Part shown: positions 1 through 7,354 of the stretch, piece by piece
Layout: every line of letters starts with the position of its first letter
How positions within the stretch are numbered: position 1 is the first letter of the stretch
Assembly: GCF_012271785.1 (NCBI RefSeq)
Contig: NZ_JAAWVT010000007.1
Span: 62,001-126,000, forward strand
Length of the DNA: 64,000 nt
Source: Paeniglutamicibacter terrestris
GTDB taxonomy: Bacteria; Actinomycetota; Actinomycetes; Actinomycetales; Micrococcaceae
Direction: 5' to 3'
Translations under genes and position numbers: made by a program
Notes under the pieces: generated by a model
The model's input: only the letters and a program-made list of their open reading frames with translations
Database searches by the model: none
Told to the model about the DNA's origin: nothing

Positions 1-195
1 TCCCGAGGCAGCTGAAAGGGTCAGTTGAAGCCGGCCACCGGCGCTGTGCAGGTTCTGCGGTTCCTCCAGCTCCTGCCCGCGGGCGGCCTGAAACTCGCTG
101 CCCCTGCTCCACAGCAATCCTGCCGCACCCGTCGCTGCGGCCGTTGCCCCGAGACTTCCCAGGATCAGCGCGCCGCGACGGCTCAGAGGCTGCAT
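1..195 (-). CDS. Multicopper oxidase, N-terminal part (runs off the window)
   Basis: Read leftwards from the ATG at 195, this encodes 65 residues of a longer protein. It opens with MQPLSRRGALILGSLGATAA, a twin-arginine type signal (SRRG followed by a hydrophobic Ala/Gly/Leu stretch), so export in a folded state is likely. The residues after the signal (RLQLTLSAASG) resemble the start of the first cupredoxin domain in actinobacterial multicopper oxidases. The start overlaps the stop of the SHOCT gene as ATGA, so the two are translationally coupled. Copper-binding motifs lie outside the window. The assignment rests on the Tat signal, the first strand and the SHOCT neighbour, a common pairing in Arthrobacter copper loci. 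Another Tat-exported oxidase is possible. Confidence 0.6.
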   Translation of the reverse strand, partial: MQPLSRRGALILGSLGATAAATGAAGLLWSRGSEFQAARGQELEEPQNLHSAGGRLQLTLSAASG

Positions 196-422
196 CAGGT
201 TCCGTCCCTGAGGGTCTTGAGGCGTTCGCGGTATTCTTCGGTGGTCATTTCACCCCTGGCATAGCGCTCATCCAGAATCCGGCGGGCGCTCCTGCCGTCG
301 CTGGCCCCGCCTGAAAAAGACCGCACCGCAAGGATGCCCAGCAAGACGAGACCGATGACCAGAAGCACCCAGAAGAGCCACACCCAGCCCATCATCGAAC
401 CATATCCATATCCATCCATCAT
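195..422 (-). CDS. Small membrane protein with SHOCT domain
   Basis: 75 residues starting MMDGYGYGSMMGW. One membrane segment (about residues 12-34) is followed by a short linker and a C-terminal SHOCT motif (RRILDERYARGEMTTEEYRE). SHOCT domains are short oligomerisation modules often found at the C-terminus of small membrane proteins, and they often accompany copper or other metal genes in actinobacteria. The start at 422 is preceded by a strong ribosome site (GGAGAAGG) at good spacing. The TGA stop overlaps the ATG of the multicopper oxidase. The reading frame is open upstream into the DUF302 remnant, but this start has its own ribosome site and is the normal length for the family. Confidence 0.8.
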   Translation of the reverse strand: MMDGYGYGSMMGWVWLFWVLLVIGLVLLGILAVRSFSGGASDGRSARRILDERYARGEMTTEEYRERLKTLRDGT

Positions 423-659
423 TTTCCTTCTCCTTTCCTGCGGCAACGGCCGGTATCGTGATTCAGCCGGTGTACCGGTTGACGGTTCTCGGTGGCACCC
501 GGCTGGGAACCTTGTCCGAGCGGCAACGTGTGCTATGTTCCGCCGTGTGGAAAACCGGCTCGGAAAATTCAGCGGTCTCACCAGCCGCCCGCTGGTTGTC
601 CGGTGAGACCAGGGATGGATCTGGCCGGGTCCTGGCGTCACCGATGAAGGCAGACTAGT

Positions 660-926
660 GCGGCACACCGCGGCAATGGGGACCAGAGCTGCGCGGAGCC
701 GGGTGCCGGCGTCGTTGGCGATGTCCTGCACTGCCGGGGTGCACGCACCGCAGATCAGGTAGTCTCCAACGGTTTTTGCGGCTTTGGTACCAAACTTCGC
801 TGCAAACGTGGCGCGGACGTCAATTTCGGACAGGGCCCTGAACCACTGGGAAGCAATCGCCTCGCGTATTCGCCGGACGGCTTTATCCCATCCCACCGGG
901 GCGGTGGCTGTGTGGGTGTGGGCCAC
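660..926 (-). pseudogene. DUF302 domain remnant, C-terminus lost
   Basis: A GTG at 926 sits 8 bases after an AAGGAG ribosome site and opens a frame that matches the DUF302 domain for about 89 residues: EIDVRATF, then GDYLICGACTPAVQ, then ALVPIAAVCR, aligning to the family's ILGACNPxxA and LLPCNVVV blocks. After about 660 the similarity stops. The frame then runs without a stop into the SHOCT gene, giving a potential 243-residue fusion ending at 195. DUF302 proteins are normally 120-150 residues and end soon after the LPCNVVV-like strand. I read this as a DUF302 gene whose end was lost by a deletion that joined it in frame to the SHOCT gene. Confidence 0.55.
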
Positions 927-937
927 TGTGATTCTCC

Positions 938-1063
938 TTAGGTTTGGCTTCTCACCGGTTGCCCGTAGGCAAATGTCTGAAAGTATCTTTGCCGGTCCTT
1001 CTTGTTCATCCTTACCGCTTCCGGGGCGATGATTCTGCCCTGCTTGCGCAGCTCCTCCGGCAT
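938..1063 (-). CDS. Small hypothetical protein, 41 residues
   Basis: A short charged ORF from the ATG at 1063 (MPEELRKQGRIIAPEAVRM, then NKKDRQRYFQTFAYG). It ends 12 bases before the GTG start of the DUF302 remnant, and its composition (Arg/Lys/Glu with aromatic residues) is more protein-like than the other frames. The frame is open upstream of the ATG for about 15 codons to a TGA, so it may be the tail of a longer lost gene. I do not recognise the family. Confidence 0.3.
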   Translation of the reverse strand: MPEELRKQGRIIAPEAVRMNKKDRQRYFQTFAYGQPVRSQT

Positions 1064-1604
1064 CCCTGCGTCCGTGCGCTGGCAGCGAACCCGCCGGAAT
1101 ACCGCTTGAGCACAGATTGATCACGTGGCCCAGGCGCCCTGAGCCCTGGGAACTTCTGCAATCCACCGTAGACCCCCAGCGGTGTTAGAACCACCCTTTC
1201 AGGTCCTTCTCGCTGCCCCTCCGCTCAGCCGGAATCGCGTGTTCAACGATTCATCGAGGAGAGCGTCGAGCACTGGTTCAAGCCGTCGTGGAAGTAGTAG
1301 GGGGTTTGTGAGTTTGCCGAAAATTCAACACTAATCAGCGACATGTCCGGTCGAGAACGTTCGCGAAGCACCTCAAACCGGTTCTTAGTAAGCGCGGAAG
1401 ACAGCAGTCGTATTGGGTGTGATTGTTTGTTCAGGATGGCGTCTTTTCAGGGATTAGTTGGCAGTTGACTGCACTCCAACCGCTACAGGTGTGACTGTTC
1501 GATTCGCCCATTTGTTGGGGAACTGGTCATCCGAGCGCTGACTGGCAAAAGAACGGCAAAGTTCATTCGGGGACCATACTGCTAAAACGTTCACGGTCCT
1601 CTGC
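1064..1604. other. Intergenic stretch with no clear gene
   Basis: No ORF here has protein-like composition and a ribosome site. A short plus-strand frame near 1250-1290 reads like the tail of a gene (RFIEESVEHWFKPSWK then two stops), which suggests a truncated relic. The stretch separates the copper-type genes from the resolvase and probably marks the edge of an inserted block. Confidence 0.4.
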
Positions 1605-1774
1605 GTCTCGAAAACCTAGAGTTTTTCGAGACAGGGGCACGGGTCCCCATCCTCAAATCGGCTGGCCCGAGATGACGTGGCACAAAATGTCTCGGAAAGT
1701 CGTCGCGCCGTAAAATGTCTCAATCGAGTGTCGCGAAGAGGTTTCTGAGTCAAAATGAGGGCGTGAGACATTTG
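1605..1774. promoter_or_regulatory. res-like recombination region of the serine resolvase
   Basis: Upstream of the resolvase is an inverted repeat with arms GTCTCGAAAA (1605-1614) and TTTTCGAGAC (1623-1632). Two direct copies of AAAATGTCTC follow (1684-1693 and 1712-1721), and an inverted copy (TGAGACATTTG, 1764-1774) overlaps the start codon. Paired and inverted sites upstream of the recombinase gene are how Tn3-family res sites are organised, so these are likely resolvase binding and crossover sites as well as its autoregulatory operator. Confidence 0.55.
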
Positions 1775-2338
1775 GGATACACGCGGGTGAGCACTTCGAG
1801 CCAGGATGCGCAGCTTCAGCTCGACGCGCTGGTCAATGCCGGGGTGCAGAAGCGGGATGTTTTCGCCGATGTCACCTCCGGAAGCAGGACGGCGATCGAG
1901 CGGCCCGGGATGAAGAAGCTGCTGGAATACGCCGAGGCCGGGGACACCGTGGTGGTCTGGCGGGTCGACCGGCTGGGCCGGTCCCTGATCGATGTCCTGA
2001 ACACCGTGAACCTGCTGCGCGAACGCGGCGTAAACGTCCGGTCCATTTCGGACGGGATCGACCCCGCGACGTCGACCGGGCGGATGATGCTGAACTTCTT
2101 GGCCTCCTTGGCCGAGTACGAGCGCGAGCTGATCATTGAACGCGTCAACGCCGGGATCGCCGCGGCCCGGGCCTCCGGCACCCGTTTCGGCCGGCCGCTC
2201 TCCGATCCGGCCGTGATCGCGGATAAGCTTGCGATCGCGAAGGACGCCCGCGCGAAGGGACGCACCGCCGAAGACGCGGCACGTTTGGTTGGGTGGAGTC
2301 GCGCGACGCTCTACCGCCACCTCGGCCAAAAGGCCTGA
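1763..2338 (+). CDS. Serine recombinase (Tn3-type resolvase/invertase)
   Basis: 191 residues from the GTG at 1763. The N-terminal catalytic domain carries YTRVS with the nucleophilic serine at residue 10. The expected VVVWRVDRLGRS and the MMLNFLASLAEYERELI segment before the long E helix follow, and a C-terminal Hin-type helix-turn-helix ends with GWSRATLYRHLG. Length and architecture are standard for resolvases that separate transposon cointegrates at res. The frame is open 16 codons further upstream, but these overlap the res-like repeats, and members of this family normally start directly with MRHLGYTRVS. No transposase gene lies beside it. Only a transposase-tail-like segment is seen at 2428, so the element is incomplete. 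Confidence 0.85.
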   Translation: MRHLGYTRVSTSSQDAQLQLDALVNAGVQKRDVFADVTSGSRTAIERPGMKKLLEYAEAGDTVVVWRVDRLGRSLIDVLNTVNLLRERGVNVRSISDGIDPATSTGRMMLNFLASLAEYERELIIERVNAGIAAARASGTRFGRPLSDPAVIADKLAIAKDARAKGRTAEDAARLVGWSRATLYRHLGQKA

Positions 2339-2421
2339 TCCGTCGAAAGACAGTGATCACTGATGCCCCAGCGGAGTACAGGCGACTCTGGCACCAGGTG
2401 AACCGCAGTCCGGGGCCATGA

Positions 2422-2727
2422 TCACACGCTTAGCGCCAACCGCTGTACCGCTGGTCCCCAAGGCCGGGTAAAGCGGTGCGGGGTGGGTCGCATCGTCAGG
2501 GCGAGGCCGATGACGCGGCCCTCGTCGTCGTACTCGGTGTCCGGGACGGCGGCCAGTCCCTGCCGGACCGTGTCTTCGCTCCGGCCGCTGGCGGTGGCCA
2601 GTTCGGCGATCGTTACGGGCTCGCCCTCGGCCAGGAGCCGCAGCAGCGGCACGAACAATTTCGGGTCGATTCCGGAGCGCGCGGGGGACAACAGGTAGGT
2701 GAGGGCCTGGTGGTCGATGGTGGTCAT
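2422..2727 (-). pseudogene. merB: Organomercurial lyase, N-terminal half only
   Basis: The ATG at 2727 opens 101 residues that match the N-terminal winged-helix-like domain of MerB (LFVPLLRLLAEGEPVTIAEL, then EYDDEGRVIGLALTMRPTPH). MerB cleaves carbon-mercury bonds using two cysteines and an aspartate in its second half, all missing here. Normal length is about 210 residues. After PTPHRF the sequence changes to an unrelated tail encoded by a 39-bp segment that recurs at 17151-17189 and looks like the end of a transposase gene read in another frame. The gene follows merA by 29 bases. It is very likely inactive as a lyase. Confidence 0.8.
2428..2466 (-). repeat. Copy 1 of a 39-bp repeat, likely a transposase gene end
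   Basis: This segment matches 17151-17189 at 35 of 39 positions in the same orientation. Read on the minus strand both copies end in a similar peptide (DQRYSGWR here, DQWYTGWR there) followed directly by TAAGC. That pattern suggests the last codons of a transposase gene near a Tn3-like inverted repeat. Here it supplies the false C-terminus of merB. Confidence 0.45.
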
Positions 2728-2756
2728 GGAATTCCTTTGCTTCAGATGGGTTGCAC

Positions 2757-4181
2757 TCAGGCGCAGCAGGAGAGCTTGGCGACGTCGGTGGTGAAGGCCT
2801 TGCAGGCGATCCTGATGCCCTCGGCCATCGTCAGGTAGGGGCTCCAGGCGGCGGCGACCTGCGCGGTGGTCATTCCCGCTTCGAGGATGTAGACGCCGGC
2901 GGCGGCGATTTCCCCGGCGTCCTTGGCCACCGCGGAAATGCCCAGGATCCGTCCGGTGCCGAGCTCGGCGACAACCTTGATGAAGCCGCGGGTGTCGCGG
3001 TTGACCACGGCTCGCGGCACGTACTCCAGGGGCAGGACCCGGCACTCGCAACGGATCCCGGCAGCGACGGCTTCCTTTTCCGTCATGCCGACCGACCCGA
3101 TGGCGGGACTGGTGAAGGTGACCCGCGGCAGGTGCCGGTAGTCGACCTCGGCCAGGGCGTCGGTGAACGCATTGTCCACGGCCATCGCGCCGTGGGCCGC
3201 GGCAACGTAAACGAACTCCCGATGTCCGGTCACGTCCCCGGCGGCCCAGATGCGCGGGTTGGACGTGGCCAGACGGGAATCGACCAGAATCTCGCCTGTG
3301 GCGCCGATCTTCACGCCGACGGCATCAAGGTCCAGCCCCTCGGTCACTGGGCGGCGGCCAAGTGCCACGAGGATGTGGGAAGCGCGGAACACTTCTTCGC
3401 CCCCGGCCACGCTTGCCGTCACCGAGATCCCGTCCGGGCCGGAGGCCACGGAGTCGGCCATGGCCCGCCGGACCACCCGGATGCCCTCGTCGGCAAACAC
3501 CCCCGCAAGGGCCTTGGATGCCTCCGGTTCCTCCTGCGAGGCCAGCCGGGAACGGACCAGCATGGTCACCCGGGAGCCCAGCCGGGAGAAAAGCTGCGCC
3601 ATTTCCAGGGCAACATAGCCCCCGCCCAGGACCAGCAATGATTCGGGAACCTCGTCCAGTTCCATCGCCGTGGTCGAGGTCAGGTACCCGGCCTCGGCCA
3701 GTCCGGGGACGGACGGCACCCAGGGTGCGGCGCCGGTGGCCACGAGGTAGTGCCCGGCCTCGATCGTTCTCACCGTACCGTCCGGGGAGGCGACCCGGAG
3801 CAGTGGTGCGTTCTGGGTCCCGGTGAACGATGCGTCCCCCGAGATCATCGTCCAGCCGTAGTCCGCGGCCAGATCGACGTACTTCTCCGACCGCATGCTT
3901 TCAACCAGCGCGGCTTTGCCCTGGATCAGGGCCGGCATGTCCACCGGGCCCGCCGAGGTCGCCACCCCGGGGAAGCGGGCCGAGTCCAACGCCACGTGGC
4001 GGGCCTCCGCGGCGGCCAGAAGCGCCTTTGAGGGCACGCATCCGGTGTTCACGCATGTCCCGCCCACGGTGCCGCGCTCCACCATCACGACCCGCTTGCC
4101 CAATCCGGTGGCTCGGATCGCGGCCGCAAACGCGCCGCCCCCGGAACCAATGATCGCCAAGTCGAACTGTTCGTTTGTCAT
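2757..4181 (-). CDS. merA: Mercuric reductase
   Basis: 474 residues. This FAD- and NADPH-dependent cytosolic enzyme reduces Hg(II) to volatile Hg(0). The N-terminal FAD site (IIGSGGGAFAAAI) is followed by the redox pair in GTCVNTGCVPSK (Cys43 and Cys48). A second nucleotide site lies near LLVLGGGYVALEMAQ, then the FAD motif RIWAAGDVTG and the dimerisation domain. The C-terminus ends LSCCA, the vicinal cysteine pair (472-473) that hands Hg(II) to the active site and separates MerA from other disulfide reductases. There is no N-terminal heavy-metal-associated domain. The ATG at 4181 has an AGAGG ribosome site; a TTG nine codons upstream lies nearer the promoter and is less likely. merT and merP are absent. 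Confidence 0.95.
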   Translation of the reverse strand: MTNEQFDLAIIGSGGGAFAAAIRATGLGKRVVMVERGTVGGTCVNTGCVPSKALLAAAEARHVALDSARFPGVATSAGPVDMPALIQGKAALVESMRSEKYVDLAADYGWTMISGDASFTGTQNAPLLRVASPDGTVRTIEAGHYLVATGAAPWVPSVPGLAEAGYLTSTTAMELDEVPESLLVLGGGYVALEMAQLFSRLGSRVTMLVRSRLASQEEPEASKALAGVFADEGIRVVRRAMADSVASGPDGISVTASVAGGEEVFRASHILVALGRRPVTEGLDLDAVGVKIGATGEILVDSRLATSNPRIWAAGDVTGHREFVYVAAAHGAMAVDNAFTDALAEVDYRHLPRVTFTSPAIGSVGMTEKEAVAAGIRCECRVLPLEYVPRAVVNRDTRGFIKVVAELGTGRILGISAVAKDAGEIAAAGVYILEAGMTTAQVAAAWSPYLTMAEGIRIACKAFTTDVAKLSCCA

Positions 4182-4223
4182 TCCAGCTACCTCTTCCCTG
4201 TGGTGCAAAACTTCCTATGAACC

Positions 4224-4255
4224 ATCATGAACCTTCCAGTACAATGGAAGGTCAA
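4224..4255 (-). promoter_or_regulatory. MerR-type operator and promoter of merA
   Basis: Between merR and merA is the dyad CCTTCC (4232-4237), 8 bases, GGAAGG (4246-4251). Read toward merA it lies between TTGACC (4250-4255) and a -10-like CATGAT (4224-4229), with a long spacer of 19-20 bp. A dyad centred in an overlong spacer is the hallmark of MerR-family activation by DNA untwisting. Confidence 0.8.
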
Positions 4256-4288
4256 GTTGGGTGGCCACCGAAGGAGGAATCGGGGAAC

Positions 4289-4678
4289 ATGAGGATCGGA
4301 CAGCTCGCGGAAGCAACTGGCACGACGACCAAGACCCTGCGGTTCTACGAGGAGTCGGGGCTACTCCCTCCCGCCGAGCGCCTGGCATCCGGCTATCGGG
4401 ACTACGCCGAGGATGCCGTGGGGAAGGTCGCATTCATCCACCGCGGCCAGGCCGCCGGGCTCACCCTCGCCCAGATCCGCCAGATCCTGAAGATCCGCGA
4501 GCACGGCCAGACACCGTGCTCGCACGTCCAGGGCCTGCTCGGGCAGCGCCTCGGGGAACTCGATGCCCAGATCGCCGAACTCCTGGCCCTCCGGGAAACC
4601 ATTTTCCAGCTCCACGAAAAGGCAAGCAAGCCGGAGCCGGATTCCTGCTCCTCCGACCAGGTCTGCCGCTACATCTGA
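4289..4678 (+). CDS. merR: MerR-family mercury-responsive regulator
   Basis: 129 residues. The N-terminal winged helix-turn-helix (MRIGQLAEATGTTTKTLRFY, then EESGLLPP) is typical MerR, followed by the long dimerisation helix. Three cysteines are placed as in metal sensors: Cys77 at the start of the helix (TPCSH) and Cys120 and Cys126 near the end (SCSSDQVC). In MerR of Tn501 three cysteines across the dimer bind one Hg(II). Here the two C-terminal cysteines are closer together (five residues between, against eight). The ATG at 4289 has an AAGGAGG site. The gene is divergent from merA across the operator, so it should repress and activate both promoters. A related metal could also be an inducer. 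Confidence 0.85.
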   Translation: MRIGQLAEATGTTTKTLRFYEESGLLPPAERLASGYRDYAEDAVGKVAFIHRGQAAGLTLAQIRQILKIREHGQTPCSHVQGLLGQRLGELDAQIAELLALRETIFQLHEKASKPEPDSCSSDQVCRYI

Positions 4679-4948
4679 TCGATGTCCCATCCCGCTGATT
4701 GCGTGCCGCGCGGACGGGAATACCTGCCAGGCGGTAAGGGTGGGCGCCCATGGACCGCGCATCCCCACGAGGGCTTGGGCGGCTTCATGGTCGCCCGTTG
4801 GACTGGCACCGTGGCGGGCCGAAGCACCTTCCGAGGCTTGTGGCTACGACATTTAGCGTTGAAAACCACACGCTTCATCAGGCTTACGTCTGTTTGGGGT
4901 TTACCCTAACAAGTCATTTGAGGCCTAGCGCGCAATTTCACGTCGTTA
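4679..4948. other. Intergenic stretch, no gene seen
   Basis: Between merR and the small genes at about 5 kb there is no ORF with a ribosome site and protein-like composition, and no clear repeat. A minus-strand 22-codon ORF (4949-5017, ending in LLNGRDEVGFR) abuts it. It may be a frame-shifted tail of the 5020-5439 gene. Confidence 0.3.
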
Positions 4949-5019
4949 CTACCGAAACCCCACTTCGTCCCGCCCGTTGAGCAGTTCCTGGTATTCGTCG
5001 GGGTCCATGGCATCCACGG

Positions 5020-5439
5020 CTATGCGCTCTCCGGGCGACGGATCGGGGTCACTATGGTGTGGGGGCACCATGCGCCGAGGATCTCCCCTTCATCATCAAT
5101 CCACACCACGTGCACCAGATGCGGGGTTCGGGCCGTGACATCGACAGGAAGGATCAGGATGCCGCTGGTCGTGGGAATTTCTGCAGTCGCCCTGTGGTGA
5201 GGCACCACCTCGGCAGGCTCATCCCCCGGATAGAAGCGCAGGATCTCATGGATCTGACCCAGGTGGGTGAAACGGTCGGAGTTTCCCTGCGCAGGGATAT
5301 CCGATGCCCATATCGATCCGGCGCTGCCGTCTGCAGAGCTTGCGATGAAGGCCGCCTCCGCAGTCCGGGGCCGCCGCTCCCCTGGCGTTCCGACGCGGAC
5401 CTGTGTGCCGTGGAATGGAAAAACAAGGTCGACGCTCAT
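5020..5439 (-). CDS. Hypothetical protein, 139 residues
   Basis: Starts with MSVDLVFPFHGTQVRV at the ATG at 5439, with GGGAG nine bases upstream. The protein is soluble and beta-rich in appearance, with no membrane segment or signal. Segments such as ILILPVDVTARTPHLVHVVW, then IDDEGEILGAW, read like alternating strands of a small beta domain. I do not recognise the family. It stands alone between the mercury genes and the partition genes, transcribed away from the latter. Confidence 0.6.
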   Translation of the reverse strand: MSVDLVFPFHGTQVRVGTPGERRPRTAEAAFIASSADGSAGSIWASDIPAQGNSDRFTHLGQIHEILRFYPGDEPAEVVPHHRATAEIPTTSGILILPVDVTARTPHLVHVVWIDDEGEILGAWCPHTIVTPIRRPESA

Positions 5440-5873
5440 GTATGGACTCCCTTTTGGATATGAGTGTATCCACGGTGGACAACATATTGGGAGCATCATC
5501 CCATTACCGGGTGGTGCGTGCGGTGTGGCGCCGACAGACTGTGGAAAACACCGCTGGGAACGAACGCAACGGGAAGTCGGTGGTCGGGGCAGGCCACCAG
5601 CGCGGGGCCGCGGGAGTGAAATATTTGCGAGGCATGGCGGGGTGAACCGCAAGCCTTAAACGACTCATTCAGAAACTCTATGAGCCGCCCTCTGTGTCGT
5701 CTGATGGCTGCAGGTAGGCATATTTGCTGGGCACCGTAGAGCCGATCTCCCCCAGTCCTGGAACGGTGTGTCATAAAACCACACCGACCCAGTCGTTCAT
5801 GACTATTTAATTGGATCCCTTGTCATGACGCCAAAGGCCCTAGAATCGTCGGCCCCAACGACACCTAATGTTT
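5440..5873. other. Intergenic stretch, no gene seen
   Basis: About 430 bases with only overlapping short frames of unbalanced composition. It contains the 5' region of the 5020-5439 gene and the 3' side of parB. No terminator with a clear T-run was found. Confidence 0.3.
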
Positions 5874-6380
5874 TCAAACGGCACCCCGAGGTTCGAACCT
5901 CAGCGGACGACCCTTCGGAATTTCGGCTTCCGTCCACTCGAACGCAGCCCCGTCATTGTGCTCGTCCTCCAGCCGGGTGCATTCTTCCAATACCACTGCG
6001 CGAAGGAAGTCATTGAGCGTCGCATACCGGGTGAGATGACGGGTCGACATGAATGCACTTCGGATACGGTCGTGTTCGTCGAGTGTAGGAGCGAAAGACA
6101 TTTTGCGCCGTGGCACCGCACGTCTCTCCGCTGCCTCGGCTGGAGCTGGTTGCTGAGATGGTGCAGCGACAAAGGCGGGGTCGGGAATTTCCGTCATAGC
6201 CGCAGTGGGGCGCACTTGGACCGGTTGTACCAATGGTTCGTCGAGGGAAACAACCGGATCCGGGGCCGACATCTCCTCCACCACACTTCTTTCGGCGGCT
6301 TTGGCAAGTTTGGGACGTTTCAGTCTACTCAGCGCCTCCCCTGCACTGCCACCTCTGCCTGCGGCCGGGCTTGTAGTCAT
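5874..6380 (-). CDS. parB: Plasmid partition protein, small ParB type
   Basis: 168 residues from the ATG at 6380, which overlaps the parA stop (ATGA) and has a GGAAAGG ribosome site inside parA. The first half is proline- and alanine-rich and flexible. The second half (RKMSFAPTLDEHDRIRSAFM, then LNDFLRAVVLEECTRLEDEH) looks like a ribbon-helix-helix-type DNA-binding module, as in ParG- or Omega-like centromere binders, not the large ParB/Spo0J fold. Coupling to a Walker ATPase and closeness to the palindrome array at 7355-8436 indicate that it binds the centromere and bridges it to ParA. The name is by position and general form, not by close recognised similarity. Confidence 0.65.
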   Translation of the reverse strand: MTTSPAAGRGGSAGEALSRLKRPKLAKAAERSVVEEMSAPDPVVSLDEPLVQPVQVRPTAAMTEIPDPAFVAAPSQQPAPAEAAERRAVPRRKMSFAPTLDEHDRIRSAFMSTRHLTRYATLNDFLRAVVLEECTRLEDEHNDGAAFEWTEAEIPKGRPLRFEPRGAV

Positions 6381-7186
6381 GCTGATGTACCTTTCCAAAC
6401 TGCTGTGGCAACGCGACGTAGCGCATCCAACAGGAGATCGGCAGAACGGCCGTAGTCTGCCAACGGACGGGCTGCCGCCTGGGCCTTCGCAAAAATCTCT
6501 CGATCTGGCAACCCTGGATCGAGTACCAAATCTCCATAGTCGGTCCGCATCTTGCGTACCCAGTGTTCCTGGTCGGTGCGTCCCTTACGGAGCTTGTTAA
6601 CGATGATGCCGGCTACATCCAGATTTTCATTCAAGTTTTCTTGCACCTCAGCGACAGTGGTGACAATCTCAGTCAAACCTTCCACTGAGGAAACTCTGGC
6701 TTCGCTGACAAACAGCGCGTGGGTGGCCGCCGTCAATGCGTTGACGGTCAGCAGCCCCAGAGATGGTGGGCAATCGATAAGAACCACGTCGTAGTCATCG
6801 GTAACACCCTTAAGTGCATTGTGTAAACGTCGTTCCCTGGCCATCATCGAATCTCGTTCACGGGATGCCAAATTGCGCTCTGAAGCAATCACTCGTAGTT
6901 CAGGAAAGTCACCCTGCCAGGCCTTCCCTGCCGGGATAATCGCATCGCCGGCTACGCCAGGCGTGATCTTATGATTCTGTTCTTCGTCTCCATAGAGAAC
7001 GTCATTAAGCGTGAACTCGGGTTCATGAATGCCCAACGCAGATGTGGTGTTCTTTTGCGGATCTGCGTCGATGACTAAAACCCGCTTGCCATGGTCGCGG
7101 GAGTAAACCTCGGCTAGCCCAGTGACAAGCGTGGTTTTACCCACGCCGCCTTTTTGGTTGCATAACGCGATGATCCTCGGTGACAT
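6377..7186 (-). CDS. parA: Plasmid partition ATPase ParA
   Basis: 269 residues. The deviant Walker A box is QKGGVGKTT (residues 11-19), with LVIDADPQKNTTSALG as Walker A' and DYDVVLIDCPPSLGLLTVNA as Walker B. ParA forms dynamic ATP-dependent patterns on the nucleoid that move plasmid copies apart. There is no N-terminal HTH domain, so this is a short type Ib-like ParA whose operon is expected to be repressed by the small partner protein. The ATG at 7186 has a GGGAGAAAG site; the longer open frame to 7321 has no better start. The AAAGGTACCTTT array begins about 170 bases upstream. Confidence 0.9.
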   Translation of the reverse strand: MSPRIIALCNQKGGVGKTTLVTGLAEVYSRDHGKRVLVIDADPQKNTTSALGIHEPEFTLNDVLYGDEEQNHKITPGVAGDAIIPAGKAWQGDFPELRVIASERNLASRERDSMMARERRLHNALKGVTDDYDVVLIDCPPSLGLLTVNALTAATHALFVSEARVSSVEGLTEIVTTVAEVQENLNENLDVAGIIVNKLRKGRTDQEHWVRKMRTDYGDLVLDPGLPDREIFAKAQAAARPLADYGRSADLLLDALRRVATAVWKGTSA

Positions 7187-7354
7187 GAAGCTTTCTCCCG
7201 ACCAGTTTTGGTGACAGGCTACCGAACCACCCAGAGGGCATAACTCTGTTAAAAGGGCCGGCAAACCACAGTTGTTACTGCACACGCTAGACGTGAAACA
7301 TCTCCTCCCGCCACACGCCACGCCCTAACAATCAGAAAAAGTTACAGATTGATG

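Noticed and set aside
195-1166. A single 323-residue minus-strand protein
   Set aside because: It merges the SHOCT gene, unrelated linker sequence, the DUF302 remnant and a further out-of-frame stretch. Internal ribosome sites and domain limits show separate genes.
2751-3641. 296-residue plus-strand ORF opposite merA
   Set aside because: High-GC shadow of merA, Gly/His-rich, without a start signal.
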